NCBI GenBank assembly: GCA_013002885.1
Contig: JABDLS010000058.1
Location: 62,001-126,000 of the forward strand
DNA length: 64,000 bases
DNA from: Gemmatimonadota bacterium
Lineage (GTDB): Bacteria > Gemmatimonadota > Gemmatimonadetes > Longimicrobiales > Gaopeijiaceae
Reading direction: 5' to 3'
In this document: piece by piece, positions 9,286-19,736 of the stretch
How the letters are laid out: every line of letters starts with the position of its first letter
How positions within the stretch are numbered: the first letter of the stretch is position 1
The notes under the pieces: model-generated
What the model saw: only the letters and a program-made list of their open reading frames with translations
Told to the model about the DNA's origin: nothing
Databases searched by the model: none
Program-made: the position numbers and the translations under genes

Positions 9286-11190
9286 ATGACACAAGGAATC
9301 GCCGCCCTCATGATGGTTGCTGCCTTCCAGGTGGCGCCTGCACAGGTCCAGATCACGCCGGAGCGTGCTGAAATCGAGGTCACGGAGACCGCCCAGCTCC
9401 AGGTCAGGGCGCTGGACGGCGCTGGACGGGTTCTGGACGGCGTGGCCGTGCGCTGGATCGCTTCGACGCCGGAGCTGGCGACAGTGGACCAGACGGGCCT
9501 CGTGACCGCGCTGAACCCCGGAATGGCCAAGGTCACCGCCGTCGTCGGTGGCCGCCCAACGGCCGTCTCCGTCGTGGTCCGGGCTCTTCCCCCTGCCGAG
9601 CTCCAGATGGACCTCCCGAACACGGAGCCGTACGCCGGGCAGGTGGTGCCTGCCCGTGTTCGCGCCCTGAACCGTCTCGGGGAGATGGTGGATCGACCGA
9701 TCCTGGCCTACGAGTCCAGCGATCCCTCGGTGGCCGACGTGGACCCGGCAGGACTGATCTTCGCCCGCGGACCGGGATCCGTGACCATCACGGCTTCGGG
9801 GGCCGGCGTATCGTCGTCCACGACCCTCCAGGTGCGGCCCGATCCAGGCATCGTGTACGACCTACAGCCGCGAGAGGTTCGTGTGCGCACGGGCGACGTG
9901 GTTCGCTTCCAGGCCAGCGCCCGGGCCGGCGGTGGAGCGGTGGATGCCTACCCCGAGTGGTCTCTCAGCGGCGTGGGTGCTCAGGTGGACGACGACGGCG
10001 GCGAAGGCGTGTTCGTAGCGGAGGAGCCGGGTACCTACCGGGTCACGGCCCGAATGGGTGAGAACGACGTCGTGAGTGGGGTCGTCATCGTGGAGGCCAG
10101 GGGGTCGGACGCCGAGCTCGTGCAGGTGGGGCGAGGAGGCATTGCGGGACATCATTCGGGCGACGTGTGGGTGTTCGAGGGTGTAGACGGACGTGACTAC
10201 GCATACATCGGCACCTTCATGTACGACTGGATGAAGGTCTTCGACGTCACCGACCCCGGCAATCCGGTCCTAACCGACTCGCTGCAGTTGGACGCCCGGC
10301 GGATCAACGACGTCAAGATCCATCCCGACAACCGCCTGGGGATCGTCACGAGGGAAGGGGCGTCGAGTCGCCGGAACGGTATGGTCCTTCTGGACCTGAG
10401 CACGCCCGCGAATCCGACGATCCTCTCTGAGTACACGGAGACCCTGACCGGGGGCGTTCACAACGTCTGGATCTCCGGCGAGCACGAACTCGTCTACGCC
10501 GTCCACAACGGCACGCGGGCGGTTCATGTCATCGACATCTCCGATCCTTCAGCGCCCTCGGAGGTGGGGCGGTGGGGCATCGACAACGAGCAGCGCTCCC
10601 TCCACGACGTCATCGTCCAGGACGGCTACGCGTACGTTTCGTATTGGGACGACGGGGCGGTCATTCTGGACGTCGGGGCTGGGACTCACGGCGGTACGCC
10701 GACGACGCCCACCTTCGTGAGCCAATTCAAGTACCCCATCGGCAACACCCACGTCGCGTGGCGAGACGGAAGGTACCTCTTCGTCGGCGACGAGATCTTC
10801 CCGGCGGGGTGGGACGCCGACTCAGCGATTCACGCCCGGGGCTACATCCACGTCCTCGACATGAGCGACATCGAGAACCCCGTCGAGGTGGCCAAGTACG
10901 AGGTGCCCGAGGCGGGGGCCCACAACGTCTGGGTGGAGGACGAAAAGCTCTATGTGGGCTACTACCAGGGTGGACTGCGCGTCGTCGACATCTCAGGAGA
11001 GTTGCGGGGTGACCTGTACGCTCAGGGGCGGGAGATCGCCACGATCCTCACCACCGACTCCGAAACCACGGTACCGAATTGGTCCATGACCTGGGGTGCC
11101 CAGATCTTCAAGGGCCGCATCTACTCTTCGGACCTGAACTCGGGCCTCTGGATCACCGAGCTCCGAGAGCGGCCCCGGGTAGTCTTCTAG
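9286..11190 (+). CDS. Secreted Big_2 Ig-like and LVIVD-repeat beta-propeller protein
   Basis: Two Big_2-like domains (ITPERAEIEVTETAQLQV...WIASTPELATVDQTGLVTAL) then LVIVD-type repeats (VFDVTDPGNPVL, VIDISDPSAPSEVGRW, VLDMSDIENPVEVAKY). Confidence 0.8.
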   Translation: MTQGIAALMMVAAFQVAPAQVQITPERAEIEVTETAQLQVRALDGAGRVLDGVAVRWIASTPELATVDQTGLVTALNPGMAKVTAVVGGRPTAVSVVVRALPPAELQMDLPNTEPYAGQVVPARVRALNRLGEMVDRPILAYESSDPSVADVDPAGLIFARGPGSVTITASGAGVSSSTTLQVRPDPGIVYDLQPREVRVRTGDVVRFQASARAGGGAVDAYPEWSLSGVGAQVDDDGGEGVFVAEEPGTYRVTARMGENDVVSGVVIVEARGSDAELVQVGRGGIAGHHSGDVWVFEGVDGRDYAYIGTFMYDWMKVFDVTDPGNPVLTDSLQLDARRINDVKIHPDNRLGIVTREGASSRRNGMVLLDLSTPANPTILSEYTETLTGGVHNVWISGEHELVYAVHNGTRAVHVIDISDPSAPSEVGRWGIDNEQRSLHDVIVQDGYAYVSYWDDGAVILDVGAGTHGGTPTTPTFVSQFKYPIGNTHVAWRDGRYLFVGDEIFPAGWDADSAIHARGYIHVLDMSDIENPVEVAKYEVPEAGAHNVWVEDEKLYVGYYQGGLRVVDISGELRGDLYAQGREIATILTTDSETTVPNWSMTWGAQIFKGRIYSSDLNSGLWITELRERPRVVF

Positions 11191-11229
11191 AAGGGTGATC
11201 GGAAAGGGGAGTGGGACGCGCCACGTTGC

Positions 11230-12324
11230 TTGCGTGTGTTCAGTCGAGGAGCGACGACGAGGGTGAGCCCGGCCGTCGGGCGGGACGATTTCGGGCCCGC
11301 CGAGGAGGCCGTGCTCGATTTCGCCCACGCCCGAGAGGCGGTGGCCCGGCACGCCCGGGTCACCCCGCTTCTCCTTGACCGCCGTCTCTCCGACTCCGCC
11401 GGAAGGGAGGTCTGGCTCAAAGCCGAGGGGCTCCAGCCCACCGGCTCGTTCAAGGTCCGCGGGGCTGCGTCCCGCCTCGAGGCACTCGACGAAACGCAGA
11501 GGCGACGAGGTGTCGTGGCTTGCTCGAGCGGGAACCATGGGCGCGCCGTAGCCTACGTCGCCGCTCGAATCGGCGTTCCCGCTACGGTCTTCGTGCCCGA
11601 GTGGGTCGATCCGGTGAAGCTCCGGGGTATCGAGGCCGCCGGGGCCGTGGCCATGCGTCAGGGCGAGAGCTTCGACGAAAGCGAGGCGCTGGCGGTGCAA
11701 GCCGCCCTTCGCGAAGGGCGAACCTATGTCTCGGCATATGACGACCCGTGGGTCATCGCAGGGCAGGGCACGCTGGCCGCTGAGGCCATGATGCAGTGGC
11801 GCGAGGCGACAGGCTCAGCGGGCTCGCCCGCCGCCTTTGTCGTCCCTCTCTCCGGTGGGGGCCTCATCGGCGGCATCGCCGTTGCCCTGGCTGCAGGCAG
11901 GTCAGAGGGTGCGGATCGCTCCGACGGCTCCGACTCCGGCCCCCTCTGTCTCGCCGCCTCGGCGGAGAGGGCGGCGGTCATGCTCGCGAGTGTGCGGGCC
12001 GGGCGGCCCGTGGAGCTCCCAGAAGAGGAGACCCTGGCGAACGCCCTCGCAGGCGGTATCGGGCTGGACAACCGCCACTCCTTCGAGCTCGTCCGAAGCC
12101 GGGTCCACCGTCACGCTACGGTGACGGAAGAGGCGATCGCCGCCGCCATGCGCTACGCGGTGCGGCGGCTACGCCTGGTCGTGGAGGGCGGTGGCGCGGT
12201 GGCCTTGGCGTCCCTCCTGTCCGAGGCCTGGGCGGACGGGGATCTCCCGAAGGGCCCCCTCATCGTCGTCCTGAGCGGGGCGAACGTGGCCGCGGACGTC
12301 TTGGCTGAGGTGCTGAGGGGTTGA
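11230..12324 (+). CDS. PLP-dependent threonine/serine dehydratase (no ACT domain)
   Basis: KAEGLQPTGSFKVRGA PLP-Lys motif, SSGNHGRAVA, SGGGLIGG phosphate-binding loop. Confidence 0.85.
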   Translation: MRVFSRGATTRVSPAVGRDDFGPAEEAVLDFAHAREAVARHARVTPLLLDRRLSDSAGREVWLKAEGLQPTGSFKVRGAASRLEALDETQRRRGVVACSSGNHGRAVAYVAARIGVPATVFVPEWVDPVKLRGIEAAGAVAMRQGESFDESEALAVQAALREGRTYVSAYDDPWVIAGQGTLAAEAMMQWREATGSAGSPAAFVVPLSGGGLIGGIAVALAAGRSEGADRSDGSDSGPLCLAASAERAAVMLASVRAGRPVELPEEETLANALAGGIGLDNRHSFELVRSRVHRHATVTEEAIAAAMRYAVRRLRLVVEGGGAVALASLLSEAWADGDLPKGPLIVVLSGANVAADVLAEVLRG

Positions 12325-12334
12325 GCGACAGGGC

Positions 12335-14440
12335 TCAGTTCAGCCGGACGACGACGATCTGGCCGTTGCGGGCCCCGTAGACCTGGACCTGGGCGCCCAG
12401 TCCCTCGCCTCCCGACACGAAGTCATGGAAGCGGATCCCCGACGGGCCCATGGGACACAGTTCCCCTTCGTCGGGGGGTTGGTAGCCCAGACCCACGAGC
12501 TTGGGCGGACAGGAGTACGTCCCGCGGGAGAAGCTCCGGCTCGGATTGGCCTGGGCGGTGCCCCCGGGGACGTTCGTGGTGACCGGCCATGGATAGCGAT
12601 GAGGCGGTGAGACCTCGGGCGGATTGGCGAAGATGGCCCCAGCGCTGTGGAGGTCCCACGTGGTGAAGGCCAGGGCGGGAGCCGGACCGGCGTCGTGGAG
12701 GGCCGCAGCGACGATCATGTCTTCGAACAACGCGTTGAAGCTCCGGCCGGTGGCGGCGGCGAGGCTGCCGGTACCTGACGCCGTCAGGGAATCGGTCATT
12801 TCACGGAAAAGAGCGGAGTCCGCCAAGGCGGTGGATGCTCCACCGAATGCGTCGCCGAGGAAGCGGTACCAATGCCACCCGCCAGCGTAGAAGGTGTGGA
12901 ACTCTGCGGCACCGGCGGGATTGGTGATGAGGCTGTTGGGCTGCGTCGCACCCCAGACGATGAGATCGGCCAACTGGACGACGACCCCCCACGCCTCAGG
13001 CCCGATCTCTCCGTTGCTCTGATTCCAGTCCAGGATGTTCTGACCGGTGAGCCGGCTCCCCACGGCCGGGCCTCCTACCGCGGCCCACGCGATTCGCGAC
13101 GACATGGTCTGGGCCACTTCGGCCGTCCCCTCTTCGATCCAGATGTTGTGGAACGAGCCTCGGGCTACCCCATGATACAGCGACGTCACGTGCTTCAGCT
13201 CGTGGGCGAGGACGCCGAGGGCCAAAAAGCTCTCGTCCTCCGGGTCGTCAGGGTCGAGGTCGTTCATCACCGCTTCGGAGAAGTAGACGATCTCGCCCTC
13301 GTTGGAACTGGCGCAGTCCAACGTGCTCCGGAAATCGCCCGAGAAGACAGCCGCAGCCACCGTGTCCGAAAGGGTGGGCGTGGCAGCAACGATGACGCGC
13401 TCGTTGCCGTCGATGTCCGGCGTCTCCCCCCAGTAACGATCGGTGAAGTCGGCCACGTGGGAGGCATAGTACGACAGCATCTGTGTCGCTGCGGCGGTAC
13501 TCACGGGATCGGCGGCGTTGGAAGCACTGTCCTGGTAGATGACGAGGTCGTCGTTGAAGCCGATGAGCGTCACCGGCGTGGGCGTCACCACGCTGCAATC
13601 GAGCTCGAGGAAGAGGTCGTCACGACCCGGCGGGTCTACGAGGGCAGGGCCGGCCTGTGAGCGAGCGCCCGCAGGCTCCGGGCCGACGTCCGGCGCCCGG
13701 CGCCCCACGGGGATGGGCGCACTCCGAAGCCCGAGACGCTGTTCCCGCTCCCGTAGCTCTCGGTGAAAACGCCGCGTTGCCTGGAGAACGCGCTGGTCGG
13801 CGAGGAAGCGGGTACCGTCCAGCTTCTCCGAGTCTTCGAACCTCACCGGTGACGTCGAGTAGATGGGTGGTTCGACGAGAGACGGTTCAACGGGCTCGGT
13901 TCCGGCTACTTGCGCCGCCGTGAGCACGGGATTGATCTCCAACCACACGTGGGTGGTGTCGAGCTCGTCCTCGATGAGCGTCGGACGGATGACCGCTACC
14001 CTGTAGCGGTCGCCGATGTCACCTGTAGGCAGGAAGAGGCAGGTGTCCTCGTCGTAGGCCTGATGCTGACCGACATCGAGGATCACGTCGACGCGAGAGT
14101 CGCAGTTGCTCGGTTCCACGAGGAGAGCCTGGGAGGCCGCTTTCCCGGATCCGGCGTTCGCGGTGATGGCGGCGGTGCCCGTCGTAATCGCCGACGCGAC
14201 GCCGTCAGGGCTGATACTGGCCACCCCCGGTCGGCTTGACGTCCACTCGAATTCGACGCCACCGAGCACGTTCCCCGCTGCGTCCAACGCTTCGGCCTCG
14301 AACTGCAGGGTGAGGCCGACTTCGAGCGTCGGGTTTTCCGGTGTCACGCGCACGGATGCGACGTCTTCCAGGGAGGTCGTCGCCTGCCTGCATCCGGCGA
14401 AGGTGAGCGCGAAGATGACGACGAGAGAACGAAGACGCAT
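12335..14440 (-). CDS. Lipoprotein: Big_2 Ig-like domain plus M30-like zinc metallopeptidase
   Basis: Lipobox FAGC, Big_2 domain, HELKH (HExxH, nt 13190-13204) followed by EEGTAEVAQ. Confidence 0.7.
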   Translation of the reverse strand: MRLRSLVVIFALTFAGCRQATTSLEDVASVRVTPENPTLEVGLTLQFEAEALDAAGNVLGGVEFEWTSSRPGVASISPDGVASAITTGTAAITANAGSGKAASQALLVEPSNCDSRVDVILDVGQHQAYDEDTCLFLPTGDIGDRYRVAVIRPTLIEDELDTTHVWLEINPVLTAAQVAGTEPVEPSLVEPPIYSTSPVRFEDSEKLDGTRFLADQRVLQATRRFHRELREREQRLGLRSAPIPVGRRAPDVGPEPAGARSQAGPALVDPPGRDDLFLELDCSVVTPTPVTLIGFNDDLVIYQDSASNAADPVSTAAATQMLSYYASHVADFTDRYWGETPDIDGNERVIVAATPTLSDTVAAAVFSGDFRSTLDCASSNEGEIVYFSEAVMNDLDPDDPEDESFLALGVLAHELKHVTSLYHGVARGSFHNIWIEEGTAEVAQTMSSRIAWAAVGGPAVGSRLTGQNILDWNQSNGEIGPEAWGVVVQLADLIVWGATQPNSLITNPAGAAEFHTFYAGGWHWYRFLGDAFGGASTALADSALFREMTDSLTASGTGSLAAATGRSFNALFEDMIVAAALHDAGPAPALAFTTWDLHSAGAIFANPPEVSPPHRYPWPVTTNVPGGTAQANPSRSFSRGTYSCPPKLVGLGYQPPDEGELCPMGPSGIRFHDFVSGGEGLGAQVQVYGARNGQIVVVRLN

Positions 14441-14532
14441 GGGGCGGGGGGTCAGGGAATGGCGGCCGACTCAGACGATGGTACGCTGTTGGCGGGGTTG
14501 GATTGCCCTCACCGCCGTGCTTTCCACGTTAG

Positions 14533-15330
14533 TCACGCGAGCAGGGCAGGCACCAGACTTCCGGCTGTTCCGAGGAGCGTGACGTCAGCGTAGCCGGTCA
14601 CTGGCGTGGGCTCGAGGTTCACTTCCACCACGCGTCCGCCTCGGCGTCGGGTTACCTCGGGGATGGATGCTGCCGGATGGACCACGGCGCTGGTGCCTAT
14701 GACCAAACAGACGTCCGCTTCATCGGCAGCCGCCATGGACGCCCCGATGACGTCCGGGTCGAGGGCCTCCCCGAACCAGACGACGTCCGGTCGCATGAGG
14801 GCGCCACAACCGCAGGTCGGGAGGCTGTCTGCCGACTCCGCGTCGACCCGGCCGGGTGCCTCGTCGAGACGTCCACACGACGAGCATCGATCCCGATGGA
14901 TGGCGCCGTGGACCTCGAGGGGGTACGCCGACTCCGCGAGTCCGAGCGTCGTGCCGTCGTTGGGGGCGGTTGTCTCGCCGGCCTCCGCCCGCGCAGCCTG
15001 ATGATGGAGACCATCGACGTTCTGCGTCACCAGTGTCGTACGGCTTGCGTCGGCCAGGGCGAAGCGGGCCAGGGCGCGATGCGCCTGATTCGGTTCGCAT
15101 CGGGCTACCAGGGTCCGTCGCCATGCATACCACTCCCACACCAGCCGCGGATCACGGCGAAAGGCTTGGGGCGTGGCCAGCTCCTCGGGCCGATGTGACT
15201 TCCAGAGGCCCGCTTCCCCTCGGAAGGTGGGAATGCCCGACTCGGCCGATACGCCCGCGCCGGTGAGGACGACGACGCGCCGGGCATCCTCCACGATGCG
15301 ACGGGCCCGGGTCAGATGGTCGGCGTGCAC
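14533..15330 (-). CDS. cobB: Sir2-family NAD-dependent protein deacylase
   Basis: VLTGAGVSAESGIPTFR, TQNVDGLHH, CSSCGR/CGCGAL zinc site, VIGTSAVVHPA. Confidence 0.9.
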   Translation of the reverse strand: MHADHLTRARRIVEDARRVVVLTGAGVSAESGIPTFRGEAGLWKSHRPEELATPQAFRRDPRLVWEWYAWRRTLVARCEPNQAHRALARFALADASRTTLVTQNVDGLHHQAARAEAGETTAPNDGTTLGLAESAYPLEVHGAIHRDRCSSCGRLDEAPGRVDAESADSLPTCGCGALMRPDVVWFGEALDPDVIGASMAAADEADVCLVIGTSAVVHPAASIPEVTRRRGGRVVEVNLEPTPVTGYADVTLLGTAGSLVPALLA

Positions 15331-15355
15331 AGTCGAGAAGGGCGCGGCCGACGTT

Positions 15356-15721
15356 CTAGCCCCGAAGGGCGGTCAAGGCCAGCAGGCCCCATCCCACGAG
15401 GAACGCGATGCCACCGATCGGTGTGACGGCACCGAGCCATCGCTGTCCCGTGAGCACGAGGACATAGAGACTCCCCGAGAAAACGAGGATCCCGATCACG
15501 AAGGCCCATCCGGCGGCCGCGATGGTCGCAGCCTCCCACTGGGTGCTCGCCCACGACACCGCCAGGAGAGCGAGTGCGTGGTACATCTGATAGCGCACTC
15601 CGATTTCGAAGGTGGCGAGGGCGTCGGGTGTGAGCGTATTCCGCAGAGTGTGGGCCCCGAATGCGCCCAAGGTGACACCGATGCCCCCGAACACGGCACC
15701 GAGGGTGAAGAAGAGTCTCAT
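15356..15721 (-). CDS. DUF423 small membrane protein
   Basis: GGIGVTLGAFGAHTLR and YQMYHALALLAV motifs, four hydrophobic segments. Confidence 0.85.
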   Translation of the reverse strand: MRLFFTLGAVFGGIGVTLGAFGAHTLRNTLTPDALATFEIGVRYQMYHALALLAVSWASTQWEAATIAAAGWAFVIGILVFSGSLYVLVLTGQRWLGAVTPIGGIAFLVGWGLLALTALRG

Positions 15722-15733
15722 GAAGCGAGCCCC

Positions 15734-17509
15734 TCAGTACGCCAGCCCGTACGCTTCACGCCGGGGGTCGGAGGCCACCGTCAAGACGCCGTTCTCGGCA
15801 TCGTATACGATTGCCTGGGCTCCGCCGAAGGTGGCCGTCCACCCGTCGACGAGGTTCAGGTCATGGCCTAGGGCTACCAGTCCCTCCGCCACCTCCGAGG
15901 CGACCCGATTCTCCAGAGCGACGCGCACGCCGCCGTACGAACGGAACCGGGGGGCCTCGATCGCCTGCTGGGGCGTCATGTCGAAGAGGATCATGTTGTT
16001 TACGATTTGCAGCAGGGACTGGGGCTGACTGTCGCCGCCCGGCGTGCCGAGCGTGAATGCGAAGGATCCGTCGTCACTCAGCGCCATCATCGGAGACAGC
16101 GTGTGGTAGGGCCTCTTGCCGGGGGCGACCTGATTGGGGTGGCCGTCCTCGAGTGTGTAGAGGGACCCGCGGTTGTGCAGAACGATGCCCGTCTCCGGCT
16201 CGAGAAGCCCTGATCCGAAGCCAGCGAAGTTGCTTTGGATCCAGGACACGGCGTTTCCGTACTGGTCCACCGCCGTGAGGTACACCGTATCGCCGGCGTC
16301 GTCGGCGTCTTGCTGGGTTTCCGTGTGGTCGTCGCCGAACCCGGGCCCCACGTCGGCCGCGGCCGCATCGGGGTCCACCAGACCCGCACGCTCCCGGAGA
16401 TACTCGTCGTCGAGGAGGCGAGCGATGGGCACATCGGCTTTTTCCGGATCCGCCACCCAGCGGTCACGGTCGGCGAAAGCGAGCTTTTTCAGCTCGATGA
16501 GGGTGTGCAGATACTCGGCGGTATTGTGCCCCATTTCCGACAAGGGGTACGCCTTGGCCATCTCCATGTACGCCAACTGGGCCGGACCCTGGGTGTTGGG
16601 CGGCATGACGACGATGGTTTGGTCCAGGTAGTCGTTGCGGAGAGGCTCGACCCAGGTCGACGTGTGGTCGGCGAAGTCCTCTTCCCGAAGGTGGCCGCCC
16701 TGGTCGGCGACGAAGGCTGCCAGTCGCCGGCCGATGTCGCCCCGGTAGAAGGCGTCCTTTCCTCCCTGTGCAATGGCTTCCAGAGAAGTGGCGAGCTCGG
16801 GGTTGGCGAGAAGTGTACCAACGGGCGGGGCAGATCCACCAGGGAGGTAGAGGGCCCGACCCGGACCGTTCAGATCGCCACCCTGGGCCTCGAAGTCCAG
16901 CGCCAGGCGCGTCGACACGGCGAAGCCGTCGCGGGCGAAGCGGATCGCGGGTCGGAGGAGCTCGGAGAAGGGCCGGGTACCGAATCGTTCGTGGGCGTCT
17001 ACCCAACCCGCGACGGCCCCGGGTACGCTCACCGAGAGGGCGCCGGTCCCGGGGATCTCCTCGTGGCCCGCCTCCCGGAAGAACTCCGGCGTCGCCAGGG
17101 CGCCGGACCGGCCACTGGCGTTGAGAGCCGTGACTTCGCCCGTCTCACCGTCGTAGAAGATGCCGAAGGCGTCCCCGCCGATGCCGTTCATATGGGGCCG
17201 GGTGACGGCGAGGACGCCGGCCATGGCGATGATGGCGTCGGTGGCTGTCCCACCATCCTTGAGGACCCCGAGGCCGGCTTGAGCAGCCAGGGGATGTCCG
17301 GCCGTGACCGCTCCGACCGTACCCCGCACGTCCGGTCGGTTCTGGGGAGCGTAGACCGTGGTTCGCATCTCGTCGACGGGGGCCTGGGAGGGCGGCTCCG
17401 CCGCCGGTTCGCAGGCTCCGAGAACCATGACCGTGAGCGCGGTGAGTGAGCGGGCGACGCCCTGGACAGGAGCGATGGCACGAGTGGGAACGGCTGCGGG
17501 GATCTGCAT
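15734..17509 (-). CDS. ggt: Gamma-glutamyltransferase (lipoprotein)
   Basis: GGTATDAIIAMAGVLAVTRPHMNGIGGDAF, DTVYLTAVDQYGNAVSWIQS cleavage/nucleophile region; lipobox VLGAC. Upstream ORF extension to 18106 judged spurious. Confidence 0.88.
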   Translation of the reverse strand: MQIPAAVPTRAIAPVQGVARSLTALTVMVLGACEPAAEPPSQAPVDEMRTTVYAPQNRPDVRGTVGAVTAGHPLAAQAGLGVLKDGGTATDAIIAMAGVLAVTRPHMNGIGGDAFGIFYDGETGEVTALNASGRSGALATPEFFREAGHEEIPGTGALSVSVPGAVAGWVDAHERFGTRPFSELLRPAIRFARDGFAVSTRLALDFEAQGGDLNGPGRALYLPGGSAPPVGTLLANPELATSLEAIAQGGKDAFYRGDIGRRLAAFVADQGGHLREEDFADHTSTWVEPLRNDYLDQTIVVMPPNTQGPAQLAYMEMAKAYPLSEMGHNTAEYLHTLIELKKLAFADRDRWVADPEKADVPIARLLDDEYLRERAGLVDPDAAAADVGPGFGDDHTETQQDADDAGDTVYLTAVDQYGNAVSWIQSNFAGFGSGLLEPETGIVLHNRGSLYTLEDGHPNQVAPGKRPYHTLSPMMALSDDGSFAFTLGTPGGDSQPQSLLQIVNNMILFDMTPQQAIEAPRFRSYGGVRVALENRVASEVAEGLVALGHDLNLVDGWTATFGGAQAIVYDAENGVLTVASDPRREAYGLAY

Positions 17510-17659
17510 CGTCGTGGGGTCGGTTCGGGGCCGGCGAGAAAGGAACCCGTACGTTGGGAGAACCGAGGGCACCGCGCCAGGGACGGTCGGCGCTCGAGGC
17601 CCTCCGTGTGGGTTCGCCGATGGGCGTCGTACCGAGGCGGCTGAACCCCGGCCGCTGAA

Positions 17660-18946
17660 GTGGTTAGGCGGCGGCGCAGCGATTATCCTTTGCGCTTCAC
17701 AACCCGTCTGCAGATCCCCACCGGAGCGCCTGTGCACGTCGCCGTCCCGCCGTCCGAGACGAGGGTCGATGAGCGTTCGGCGATGCGGCTGGCTCTCGTC
17801 GTCGCCGCCGCTCATGCGGTCAACGACACCTACGCGTCGTTCGTGCCGCCGCTGCTCCCCAGAATCATGGGAGACCTCGGCCTCTCCATTACTCTGGCCG
17901 CTACCCTCTCCGTGGCGTTCTCCGTGGCGGCGGCGCTCCCCCAGCCCCTCTTCGGCTACCTCGCCGATCGGTATGGGCGACGGCCGTTCGCCGTGGCGGG
18001 CCCGGTGGTGGCGGGCGTGGGCGTAGCCGCCATCGGGTTGGCCCCGGGCTTCTGGACGCTCGTCCTCCTCCTGGTCATCGGAGGGATCGGGAGTGCGGCC
18101 TTCCACCCGCCTGGCGCCTCATACGCCGTGAGGGTATCGGCAGGGAAGGGGGGAGGCGCCCGTTACTCCCTCTTTTCGTTCGGGGGCTCGGTGGGCTTCG
18201 CACTCGGCCCGGTCATCGCAGTGGGCCTGGTCCAGTCGCGGGGAATGGCGGGGCTTTGGATCGCCATGATTCCCGTGGTGATTCTCGCTCCCTTCGTGTA
18301 CCTGGCCCTTCCGAGTGGGCGTCAAGAGGTGCGGGAGCGCGACCGACCGCCACCAGCGACACCGCGTGAGGTCCTTCGGTGGCTTCGGGGGCCATTGGGC
18401 CTCATCTTCGGGGTCAGCGCCATCATGGCCTTCATCCAGCGAACGTTTCTAACTATGGAGCCCATTATCGTTGCGGAGCGGGGCGGGTCCGAGGCATTGG
18501 GCGCCCTGGCTCTCACCGTCTACTTGAGCGCTCAGGCGTTCGGTACCGTCACCGGGGGCGTTCTGGCCGACCGGGTCGACCGCCGAAAGCTCCTGGCCTT
18601 CCTCTGTTTCTGGACGCTTCCGGCCCACGTGCTTGCTCTCTGGGTGGGTCCAGAGGGGGTCTGGGGTCTCATGGCGGTTGGATTGGCCGGATTCATGGGC
18701 ATGGCGACGCTTCCTCCCGTCGTCGTGATGGCCCAGGAGATGATCCCCACCGGCACCGCCGTAAGCTCCGGGATCGTCATGGGGCTGGCCTGGGCGACGG
18801 GATCGCTGTTCGTGCTGGGGACCGGCGCGGCGGCCGATGCTTTCGGCGCCGAGGCGGCGACACTGTGGTCCATGCCGGTCGCCCTGGTGGCGGTGGCTCT
18901 CGCGCTGCACCCGTCGCTTTCGGACGCGGCGCTACGGAGGGGCTGA
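17660..18946 (+). CDS. MFS transporter, fosmidomycin-resistance-like
   Basis: HAVNDTYASFVPPLLPRI, GYLADRYGRRPF, 12 hydrophobic segments; true start may be internal (e.g. ATG 17783). Confidence 0.8.
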   Translation: MVRRRRSDYPLRFTTRLQIPTGAPVHVAVPPSETRVDERSAMRLALVVAAAHAVNDTYASFVPPLLPRIMGDLGLSITLAATLSVAFSVAAALPQPLFGYLADRYGRRPFAVAGPVVAGVGVAAIGLAPGFWTLVLLLVIGGIGSAAFHPPGASYAVRVSAGKGGGARYSLFSFGGSVGFALGPVIAVGLVQSRGMAGLWIAMIPVVILAPFVYLALPSGRQEVRERDRPPPATPREVLRWLRGPLGLIFGVSAIMAFIQRTFLTMEPIIVAERGGSEALGALALTVYLSAQAFGTVTGGVLADRVDRRKLLAFLCFWTLPAHVLALWVGPEGVWGLMAVGLAGFMGMATLPPVVVMAQEMIPTGTAVSSGIVMGLAWATGSLFVLGTGAAADAFGAEAATLWSMPVALVAVALALHPSLSDAALRRG

Positions 18947-18949
18947 CCC

Positions 18950-19627
18950 ATGCCGTTCCGGCTTCACCCACCCCGTGACCGCAAGCTCTTCAGGCTGGTC
19001 AAGGAAGCCGAGACGTCCACCATCGTGAAGGGCAGGGTCCTTTATGGACCGGGCGACGGAGCGGATGCCGTCTATCTGGTTCGTCGGGGCTTCATGCGGC
19101 TCGTGCTCCCCGGTATGGAGCGCGGAGCCCGGGAGCGCACCGTCGCGGTGGCCATGCCGTGGGAGCTCTTCGGGGACGAGGCGTTCACGGGGGGACACCG
19201 CCGCTACGGAGCCATTGCCGGGTCACGATGCCAGTTCCAGGCGCTGTCGCCGAAGGCGGTCGTGTCGGGGCTCAAGACGGCCAAGCTGAGCCTCGACGCG
19301 TATCTTCAGGGCCAGGAACAGGAACTCTATCGCCTTCGCCATGCCGCAGGTGGCTCCAACGGCCCCAACGTCGCACAGCGCCTGGCCGAGGTCCTTCTCG
19401 ACCTGGGCGTCCGGTCGGGAGAGCCCGATGGCCGCAGCATCGAGCTCACCGAGCGACTCACGCATCAAGTGCTCGCCGACCTGGCAGGAGCGCATCGGGC
19501 GACGGTCACGACGCTCCTCAACGACTGGCTCTACGACGGCATTCTGGCTTCTACGCCCGACCACCGCTTGACCCTGAAACGGCCCGGAGACCTGTGGGTC
19601 CTCGCCGGGTACGAGATAAGCGAATGA
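18950..19627 (+). CDS. Crp/Fnr-family transcriptional regulator
   Basis: cNMP-like domain then winged HTH (LTHQVLADLAGAHRATVTTLLNDWLYDGIL). Confidence 0.8.
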   Translation: MPFRLHPPRDRKLFRLVKEAETSTIVKGRVLYGPGDGADAVYLVRRGFMRLVLPGMERGARERTVAVAMPWELFGDEAFTGGHRRYGAIAGSRCQFQALSPKAVVSGLKTAKLSLDAYLQGQEQELYRLRHAAGGSNGPNVAQRLAEVLLDLGVRSGEPDGRSIELTERLTHQVLADLAGAHRATVTTLLNDWLYDGILASTPDHRLTLKRPGDLWVLAGYEISE

Positions 19628-19736
19628 CGTTGGCGAGGACCGGCTTCGTTGACCGAAATGCCCGTCACGTCTAGCTTTTGGCGCTTTTCACGAACGGCCT
19701 CGGAGGTCGTTCGCCCCTCAACGGCAAGACGGCCCC

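Noticed and set aside
15734-18106. 790-aa extended GGT ORF
   Set aside because: N-terminal extension is Arg/His/Gly-rich and antisense to the MFS gene; lipoprotein start at 17509 fits better.
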